Source: Pseudomonas sp. Leaf58 (GTDB lineage: Bacteria > Pseudomonadota > Gammaproteobacteria > Pseudomonadales > Pseudomonadaceae). From it: DNA of 64,000 nt. Location: assembly GCF_003627215.1 (NCBI RefSeq), contig NZ_CP032677.1, forward strand, positions 4,221,501-4,285,500, read 5' to 3'. The notes under the pieces are model-generated. The model worked only from the letters and a program-made list of their open reading frames with translations, had not been told where the DNA came from and did no database searches. The translations under genes were made by a program, and so were the position numbers. Shown here piece by piece: positions 58,684 through 64,000 of the stretch (within the stretch, counting starts at the first letter, position 1; each line of letters opens with the position of its first letter).

Positions 58684-59649
58684 TCACTGGCGCGCCTGGG
58701 CATCCTGCGGGCGCATCGACAGGGCGACGCGTTCTGCCGTACCCAGCGGAATTTCGCCGACCACGGTGACCATTACCTTGCCTTTGGGGGTGTTCAGCCG
58801 ACGCGAAACCGCCGCGGTTGGGCCCAACTGGGCGCGCGTATCGGTGCCCCCATCATCATTTACCGGCTCGAGAAATACCGAAAAGCGCGCCAGGCCATCG
58901 TCGTACATCAGGCTACTGACCGTGCTGCCTTGCTTCGGATCGCGGCGCACCGAGCTGTTGACCAGTTCGAACCCAGGCGGCAGCCAGTCGGAACGCCAGC
59001 CAGCGACACTGTCATTGTTCGCCGGGGCAACCTGCTGCACCGGTTTGCACGCAGCACTGGGGCGCAGGTCGTTATCGCTGGGGGGCTCGTTAGTATCGAG
59101 ACGGGTCATCTGGAAGCGCTCCAGCAACTGCCCCTTGTCGTTGACCATCAACGAGCGCAGCGGCAACCCGGTAGTGCGGTCCAGATGCAGTTCGAAGGCA
59201 TAGCGGTGCTGGTCGCGCGGCGTGAGCGCCACGATCACGGCATCGCGCCCTGCGACCCGTGACTTGCCCGCCACGCTCAAATCGTACCAGCCCATCAGTT
59301 TCAGTGGATCAAGCACACGCTGCGCGGCGTTCGCAGGCGCTGAAATAGCGCTGGAAAAGGCCCCGCTGACACACTCCACCTTGCCATCCACGCGCACGAT
59401 TTCCTGGGCGGTGCCATCAAGCTGTAACAGCCGCTCGCTGACCTTGCCGCCCTCGACCCTGTGCCAGATATCATGGGAAGAGAAACTGCCGTTGCGTTCG
59501 TAGACAAAAGAGCCCTGATAGCTCTGATTTTGCTCGGCCTGTGCCAGCTTGTTCAGCCACTCGCTCGCCTCGGGCGAGGAATTGGCCGCCAACGCTGGCA
59601 CCGTCATGCAGCTGCTAATCAGCAGCGACAGGAGAGGTAGCGCGCGCAT
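58684..59649 (-). CDS. mucB: Sigma factor regulatory protein MucB (RseB family)
   Basis: This 321-aa periplasmic protein binds the periplasmic part of MucA and shields it from cleavage until mislocalised lipid or lipoprotein releases it. The signal peptide is about 21 residues (ending ALA). The N-terminal LolA-like domain and the smaller C-terminal domain of RseB are recognisable. It starts 12 bp after mucA. Confidence 0.93.
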   Translation of the reverse strand: MRALPLLSLLISSCMTVPALAANSSPEASEWLNKLAQAEQNQSYQGSFVYERNGSFSSHDIWHRVEGGKVSERLLQLDGTAQEIVRVDGKVECVSGAFSSAISAPANAAQRVLDPLKLMGWYDLSVAGKSRVAGRDAVIVALTPRDQHRYAFELHLDRTTGLPLRSLMVNDKGQLLERFQMTRLDTNEPPSDNDLRPSAACKPVQQVAPANNDSVAGWRSDWLPPGFELVNSSVRRDPKQGSTVSSLMYDDGLARFSVFLEPVNDDGGTDTRAQLGPTAAVSRRLNTPKGKVMVTVVGEIPLGTAERVALSMRPQDAQARQ

Positions 59650-59661
59650 GATCCTCCTTAC

Positions 59662-60252
59662 TTAACGGTTTTCCAGGCTGGCGGCGCGGGCATACGGCAA
59701 TGCCGTTTCGGTGCCCTTGAGCGCAGATTCCTGGGCATGCTGACGCAGGTAGCCTGGTAGACGCTGATCCCAGCCGGCCTGGTTCTGCAGCACGCCGTTG
59801 GCCATTGGCCCGGTCGGTTGCTCACTGCTCTCACTATAGCCTGCCAAAACGGCTGGGCCCTGGGCTTGTGGCACCGTGAGGCCTTGCTGGGCAGGTTGCT
59901 GGGCAGCCAGCTCGGCGCCAGTAATTTCGTCCTGGTTGTACATGCGCACACCGGCCAGCACCGCTACGGTGACCGAGGCAGCCACTGCCAGGCGGCCAAT
60001 ACTGCGCCATGGGCCCTTCTTGACCTTGGCCGGCACGGCTTCGTCAGCCAGCGCCGCAGACACCGCCGAGGCGATATCCAGGTTAGGCAGCAACAGCTCC
60101 TTGTGCATGGCTGCACGCGCCACCTGGTAACGCGACCAAGTGGCTCGGGTTTCAGCATCGTCGACGGCATTCAACACTCGACGCAGTTCAAGCTCGTCCG
60201 CTTCGTTATCCATTACCGCGGACAGCGATTCCTGCAAAGCTTCACGACTCAT
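59662..60252 (-). CDS. mucA: Anti-sigma factor MucA
   Basis: This 196-aa inner-membrane protein holds AlgU with its cytoplasmic N-terminal domain (MSREALQESLSAVMDNEADELELRR region, residues 1-80). It has one membrane helix at about 86-103 and a periplasmic tail for MucB binding and regulated proteolysis. The reading frame is intact, so this strain is not a mucA-type mucoid mutant. Confidence 0.95.
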   Translation of the reverse strand: MSREALQESLSAVMDNEADELELRRVLNAVDDAETRATWSRYQVARAAMHKELLLPNLDIASAVSAALADEAVPAKVKKGPWRSIGRLAVAASVTVAVLAGVRMYNQDEITGAELAAQQPAQQGLTVPQAQGPAVLAGYSESSEQPTGPMANGVLQNQAGWDQRLPGYLRQHAQESALKGTETALPYARAASLENR

Positions 60253-60283
60253 GGCGGTTCCTCTCTTGGCTATCGCCGCTGTC

Positions 60284-60865
60284 TCAGGTTTCCTGCAGCA
60301 AAGGTTGCAGGGCTTTGTCTATGGCCTCCCGAGCGCGGAAGATTCGAGAGCGCACGGTACCCACCGGACATTGCATGACACTGGCAATGTCTTCGTAACT
60401 CAGCCCGTCGAACTCACGCAGGGTCAAGGCCGTGCGTAGGTCTTCAGGCAGTTGCTGGATGGTGCGATGGACAGTGCCTTCGATTTCATCCCGCAACAAC
60501 GAGCGCTCTGGGGACTCGAGATCCTTGAGGCCATGATCGCCGTCGTAAAACTCCGCATCCTCGGAGCTGACATCGCTGTCTGGCGGCCGTCTTCCACGGG
60601 ACACCAGGTAGTTCTTCGCCGTGTTGATGGCGATGCGGTACAGCCAGGTATAAAACGCACTGTCTCCGCGGAAATTGCCAAGCGCACGGTAGGCCTTGAT
60701 GAAGGCTTCCTGTGCTACATCCTGGGCCTCGTGGGTGTCGTGAACGAACCGCACGATCAACCCGAGAATCTTGTGCTGATACTTCAGCACCAACAGATCG
60801 AACGCTCGCCTGTCACCGCGCTGAACGCGCTCGACAAGCTGCTGATCCTCTTCCTGGGTTAGCAT
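60284..60865 (-). CDS. algU: Extracytoplasmic stress sigma factor AlgU (RpoE/sigma-22)
   Basis: This 193-aa ECF sigma factor directs envelope-stress and, in mucoid strains, alginate genes. Regions 2 (DVAQEAFIKAYRAL, FYTWLYRIAINTAKN) and 4 (LSYEDIASVMQCPVGTVRSRIFRAREA) are complete. ATG 60865 with GGAG 5 nt upstream gives the standard MLTQEEDQQL; the GTG at 60871 is rejected. An AlgU-type promoter precedes the gene. Confidence 0.96.
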   Translation of the reverse strand: MLTQEEDQQLVERVQRGDRRAFDLLVLKYQHKILGLIVRFVHDTHEAQDVAQEAFIKAYRALGNFRGDSAFYTWLYRIAINTAKNYLVSRGRRPPDSDVSSEDAEFYDGDHGLKDLESPERSLLRDEIEGTVHRTIQQLPEDLRTALTLREFDGLSYEDIASVMQCPVGTVRSRIFRAREAIDKALQPLLQET

Positions 60866-60924
60866 GAACACTCCTCAGTGAACTCGAAGGAGCGTTGCAA
60901 CAGCCATCGTTCAGGCTTGCAACC

Positions 60925-60951
60925 ATAGACTCGGGCTTTGCGCAAAAGTTC
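60925..60951 (-). promoter_or_regulatory. AlgU autoregulatory promoter of algU
   Basis: On the minus strand GAACTT (60951-60946), 16-bp spacer and TCTAT (60929-60925) fit the AlgU/RpoE consensus GAACTT-N16/17-TCtga. It lies about 60 bp upstream of the algU start. Confidence 0.75.
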
Positions 60952-61118
60952 TCCCCTCCAAGCAAGTTTCCTGCAGCCCTTGGTCGGCTTGCAGGAAAGA
61001 CGCGGCACGGTCACGGCCGGTTACGTCGATAATCAGGTTTTCGAGTACGCAGGGACAGCCCGGACAGGCCTGCCGCCCTGCGTCGCCGCGGCAAATTGTG
61101 GCGTGCGGGCAGCCTTCA

Positions 61119-61146
61119 TAGGATTTCCGGCCACACCGGAAAGTTC
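61119..61146 (-). promoter_or_regulatory. Second AlgU-type promoter candidate
   Basis: On the minus strand GAACTT (61146-61141) is followed after 17 bp by TCCTA (61123-61119). The -35 is perfect and the -10 weak. P. aeruginosa algU also has several promoters. Confidence 0.35.
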
Positions 61147-61300
61147 CCACAAAGGTTGCCGCGACCACGCAAGTGGCATGGAAATTGGCCACCCGGGGCT
61201 GCTATAAAGACAACCCGGCCAGTTTTAACGATAGTTTCACAATGCCATCGGCGCGTGACTATTGTGCCGCGCCCCTTCCGAAGAATACTAGTGTCCCGAC

Positions 61301-62905
61301 ATGAGCCAACAATTCCAACATGATGTCCTGGTGATCGGCAGCGGTGCCGCCGGTCTCAGCCTGGCACTGAACCTCCCCAGCCACCTGCGCGTCGCCGTAC
61401 TCAGCAAGGGCGACCTTGCCAACGGCTCGACCTTTTGGGCCCAGGGCGGCGTTGCGGCAGTGCTGGACAATACCGATACCGTGCAGTCGCACGTCGAGGA
61501 CACCCTCAATGCCGGCGGCGGCCTGTGCCACGAAGATGCGGTGCGGTTTACCGTCGAGCACAGCCGCGAAGCCATTGAATGGTTGATCGAGCAAGGCGTG
61601 CCGTTTACCCGCGACGAGCACCATAGTGTCGACGACGGTGGCTTCGAGTTCCACCTGACCCGCGAAGGCGGCCATAGCCACCGGCGCATCATCCATGCCG
61701 CCGACGCCACCGGTGCCGCGATCTTCACCACGCTGCTGGAACAGGCCCGCCTGTGCCCGAACATTCAACTGCTGGAGCAACGGGTGGCGGTCGACCTGAT
61801 CACCGAACGTCGCCTGGGCCTGCCCGGCGAGCGCTGCCTGGGTGCCTACGTGCTCAACCGCAACACCGGCGAAGTGGACACCTTCGGTGCACGCTTCACC
61901 GTGCTGGCTACCGGCGGTGCGGCCAAGGTCTATCTGTATACCAGCAACCCCGATGGCGCCTGCGGCGACGGCATCGCAATGGCCTGGCGCGCCGGCTGCC
62001 GGGTGGCGAACCTGGAATTCAACCAGTTCCACCCGACCTGCCTGTACCACCCGCAGGCCAAGAGCTTCCTGATTACCGAAGCCCTGCGCGGCGAAGGCGC
62101 CCTGCTGCGCCTGCCCAACGGCGAGCGCTTCATGCCGCGCTTCGACCCGCGTGAAGAGCTCGCCCCGCGCGATATCGTGGCCCGCGCCATCGACCACGAG
62201 ATGAAGCGCCTGGGCGTTGACTGCGTTTACCTGGACATCACTCACAAGCCGGCCGACTTCATCAAGAGCCACTTCCCTACGGTATACGAGCGCTGCCTGG
62301 CCTTTGGCATCGACATCACGCGCCAACCGATCCCGGTGGTACCGGCGGCGCACTACACCTGTGGCGGGGTGATGGTCGACGACCGCGGCCACACCGACGT
62401 GCCCGGGCTGTATGCCATCGGCGAAACCAGCTTCACCGGCCTGCACGGTGCCAACCGCATGGCCAGCAACTCACTGTTGGAGTGCTTCGTCTATGGCCGC
62501 TCCGCCGCGGCCGACATTGAGGCGCACCTGGATGAGGTGAACATGCCTAAGGCCCTGCCCGGCTGGGACGCCAGCCAGGTCACCGACTCGGACGAAGACG
62601 TGATCATTGCGCACAACTGGGACGAACTGCGGCGCTTCATGTGGGACTACGTGGGCATCGTGCGCACCAGCAAGCGCCTGCAGCGGGCCCAGCACCGTAT
62701 TCGCCTGCTGCTGGACGAAATCGACGAGTTCTACAGCAACTACAAAGTCAGCCGCGACCTGATCGAACTGCGCAACCTGGCGCAGGTGGCCGAGCTGATG
62801 ATTCTGTCGGCCATGCAGCGCAAGGAAAGCCGCGGACTGCATTACACGCTGGATTACCCGGGCATGCTGGACGAGGCTAAGGACACCATTCTCAGCCCGC
62901 TCTGA
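61301..62905 (+). CDS. nadB: L-aspartate oxidase
   Basis: This 534-aa flavoenzyme oxidises aspartate to iminoaspartate, the first step of NAD synthesis. The FAD-binding [11 protein letters not shown] is near residue 11, and the catalytic-loop sequence [28 protein letters not shown] region lies around residue 108. It belongs to the fumarate reductase/succinate dehydrogenase flavoprotein family. It is divergent from algU and monocistronic. Confidence 0.95.
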   Translation: MSQQFQHDVLVIGSGAAGLSLALNLPSHLRVAVLSKGDLANGSTFWAQGGVAAVLDNTDTVQSHVEDTLNAGGGLCHEDAVRFTVEHSREAIEWLIEQGVPFTRDEHHSVDDGGFEFHLTREGGHSHRRIIHAADATGAAIFTTLLEQARLCPNIQLLEQRVAVDLITERRLGLPGERCLGAYVLNRNTGEVDTFGARFTVLATGGAAKVYLYTSNPDGACGDGIAMAWRAGCRVANLEFNQFHPTCLYHPQAKSFLITEALRGEGALLRLPNGERFMPRFDPREELAPRDIVARAIDHEMKRLGVDCVYLDITHKPADFIKSHFPTVYERCLAFGIDITRQPIPVVPAAHYTCGGVMVDDRGHTDVPGLYAIGETSFTGLHGANRMASNSLLECFVYGRSAAADIEAHLDEVNMPKALPGWDASQVTDSDEDVIIAHNWDELRRFMWDYVGIVRTSKRLQRAQHRIRLLLDEIDEFYSNYKVSRDLIELRNLAQVAELMILSAMQRKESRGLHYTLDYPGMLDEAKDTILSPL

Positions 62906-62917
62906 AATCGGCGTCGC

Positions 62918-63001
62918 GGCCTTCGCGGGTAAACCCGCTCCCACAGGTACTGCGCAGGCATCAAGCTTGGCGCTGTGCCTGTGGTAACCCGCGAAGAAGC
63001 C
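62918..63001. repeat. REP pair, one arm decayed
   Basis: CGGCCTTCGCGGGTAAACCC (62917-62936) begins a good REP copy. The facing copy (TGTGGTAACCCGCGAAG..., 62980-63001) has lost the internal GAGCGGGTTT part. It lies between the converging nadB and ygfX genes. Confidence 0.8.
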
Positions 63002-63015
63002 AACTCGGTCTTGAC

Positions 63016-63474
63016 CTATGCCCGGTTAACTTCAGCCCACCGCCGGCGGCTGAATTTGAGCCGCACCCGCAAGCGCCGGTGCTCATCAGCCCCCAACGCA
63101 TCCTGCGGTATGCACTGGCTCTCCCCCAGCCACCGCCCCGCCCGCACAAAACGCAACACCACCAGCCCAGGCAACGCGACGCTATCCCGGCACAAACGCA
63201 CCGGCTGCCAGCCGCGGGCACGGCTGAACACGCGCCAGCCGCGCACATCACGACGCAGGCCAACAACGGCATGTTCATGGGTCAGCAGAATACGTCGGGG
63301 AATGGCCCAGCCAGCATGGGCGATACAGGCGGCGATGACAGAAAGCTTGAACCACCCGGGCAGCGGGCTCGCCCATACGGCGAACCACGCCAGCACCTGA
63401 CAACCCAGGTAGGCCGCTAGCAGCAGGCGCGAGCCTTGCCAACGGCACTCGAAACACTCACTTGGGCTGGACAC
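63016..63474 (-). CDS. ygfX: YgfX-family membrane protein
   Basis: This 152-aa protein has two N-terminal membrane helices (about residues 15-55) and a soluble C-terminal domain, as in YgfX/CptA. The family is encoded with sdhE; it has been described as a toxin-like partner affecting cytoskeletal proteins in E. coli, but this is debated. Its start overlaps the sdhE end by 17 bp. Confidence 0.78.
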   Translation of the reverse strand: MSSPSECFECRWQGSRLLLAAYLGCQVLAWFAVWASPLPGWFKLSVIAACIAHAGWAIPRRILLTHEHAVVGLRRDVRGWRVFSRARGWQPVRLCRDSVALPGLVVLRFVRAGRWLGESQCIPQDALGADEHRRLRVRLKFSRRRWAEVNRA

Positions 63475-63712
63475 GGTCCAGAATGATACGGACCATGCGC
63501 TGCAGCTCTGGGTCTTCGGACTCGGTGCGTTCCATGAACCAGCCGAACATGTCCTGATCCTCGCAGCTCAACAGACGCACGTAGAGTTCGCGGTCGGTTT
63601 CGTTGAGGGTGGCGTAGACTTCCTGGGTGAAAGGCACCAACAGTACGTCCAGTTCCAGCATGCCACGGCGGCTATGCCAGAAAAGCCGATTGATTTCAGT
63701 TTGTTCGACCAT
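63458..63712 (-). CDS. sdhE: FAD assembly factor SdhE
   Basis: This 84-aa protein promotes covalent flavinylation of succinate dehydrogenase. The family motif RGMLELD (RGxxE) is at residues 15-21. ATG 63712 gives the usual length; in-frame codons extend to 63784 but are not family-like. It is co-translated with ygfX and divergent from ygfZ. Confidence 0.93.
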   Translation of the reverse strand: MVEQTEINRLFWHSRRGMLELDVLLVPFTQEVYATLNETDRELYVRLLSCEDQDMFGWFMERTESEDPELQRMVRIILDRVQPK

Positions 63713-63845
63713 GGGGCCCTCCTCGAGTGGCCCGCCAGTATACAGCCAGGCGAGCGAAGCGACACCGGGCGTTGGTCTAGTCACCTACCTATTTTGTTAC
63801 CGTCGTTCTATGATGGCCGCCAGTCTTTAGCCACCGCGATGACCC

Positions 63846-64000
63846 ATGGCCGATTCCGCTTTCTTCTGCCCCCTGTCCCACGAGGGCATCCTCGCCGTCC
63901 GCGGCTCCGATGCAGGCAAGTTCCTGCAAGGCCAGCTGACCTGCAACATCAACTACCTCAGCCAGGAACACGCCGGCCTCGGCGCCCGCTGCATGGTCAA
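63846..64000 (+). CDS. ygfZ: YgfZ/GcvT-domain folate-binding protein, N-terminal part
   Basis: Only the first 51 codons are inside the window. The segment LSHEGILAVRGSDAGKFLQGQLTCNI matches the start of tRNA-modifying/Fe-S cluster repair protein YgfZ, which uses tetrahydrofolate. The signature KGCYxGQ motif would lie beyond the edge. Pairing with sdhE across a 133-bp divergent promoter region is common in this group. Confidence 0.88.
   Translation, partial: MADSAFFCPLSHEGILAVRGSDAGKFLQGQLTCNINYLSQEHAGLGARCMV

Larger units (their letters stand above)
60866..61300. promoter_or_regulatory. Divergent algU/nadB control region
   Basis: This 435-bp gap carries two AlgU-type promoter candidates pointing to algU, and a TATAAA (61203-61208) that could be a -10 for nadB without a clear -35. 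No gene with a credible start is seen. Confidence 0.55.

Overview
This window is chromosomal DNA of a fluorescent pseudomonad, most likely the Pseudomonas putida group. The evidence is the high-GC coding style, the argF, glpFKRD, AauRS-controlled glutamate/aspartate transporter, OprB-Gcd, second Lon and lepA-algU gene orders, and the dispersed 'CGGCCTCTTCGCGGG...CCCGCTCCTACAG' REP elements. It carries about 50 protein genes and almost no mobile DNA. I see no rRNA, tRNA, CRISPR array, insertion sequence or prophage.

Left part (1-30 kb). argF sits behind an ArgR-type operator/promoter and overlaps an orphan ABC ATPase gene. Then come a YbaK tRNA-editing protein and the glycerol regulon (glpF, glpK, glpR, glpD) with GlpR-like operators. 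On the opposite strand is a very large (1377 aa) protein with leucine-rich repeats and an IpaH/SspH-type NEL E3 ubiquitin-ligase domain, whose predicted catalytic cysteine is visible. The acidic amino-acid transporter gltIJKL follows, with a textbook sigma-54 promoter and two AauR-type operator palindromes, and then its sensor/regulator pair aauS-aauR. Next are a GlpM-like membrane protein, an alpha/beta hydrolase, metR, a Nudix hydrolase, long-form helicase lhr, a membrane-anchored free-standing glutamate-synthase-like FMN/Fe-S protein and a ProY-like permease.

Middle part (30-49.5 kb). This holds a divergent class A penicillin-binding protein, a YqjI/YqjH-like regulator and ferric reductase pair, a Pr6Pr membrane protein and a VF530 protein. 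A ZnuD-like zinc receptor with a Zur-type box and a His/Asp-rich loop follows, then the periplasmic glucose oxidation genes oprB-gcd, lon, a chagasin-like lipoprotein, cmoAB, a small exported protein and a heavy-metal-type two-component system.

Right part (49.5-64 kb). These are core housekeeping and envelope-stress genes read mostly leftward: pdxJ, recO, era, rnc, lepB, lepA, then mucD, mucB, mucA and algU with an AlgU-type autoregulatory promoter. nadB, ygfX-sdhE and the start of ygfZ close the window. An unrelated 397-aa delta-60-repeat gene sits inside the otherwise conserved lepA/mucD junction.

The items most worth a second look are the NEL-type E3 ligase (no secretion genes in view), the adjacency of two blocks that I remember as far apart in P. 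putida KT2440, the ZnuD/Zur locus, the YqjI homologue lacking the metal-binding N-terminus, and the delta-60 insertion.
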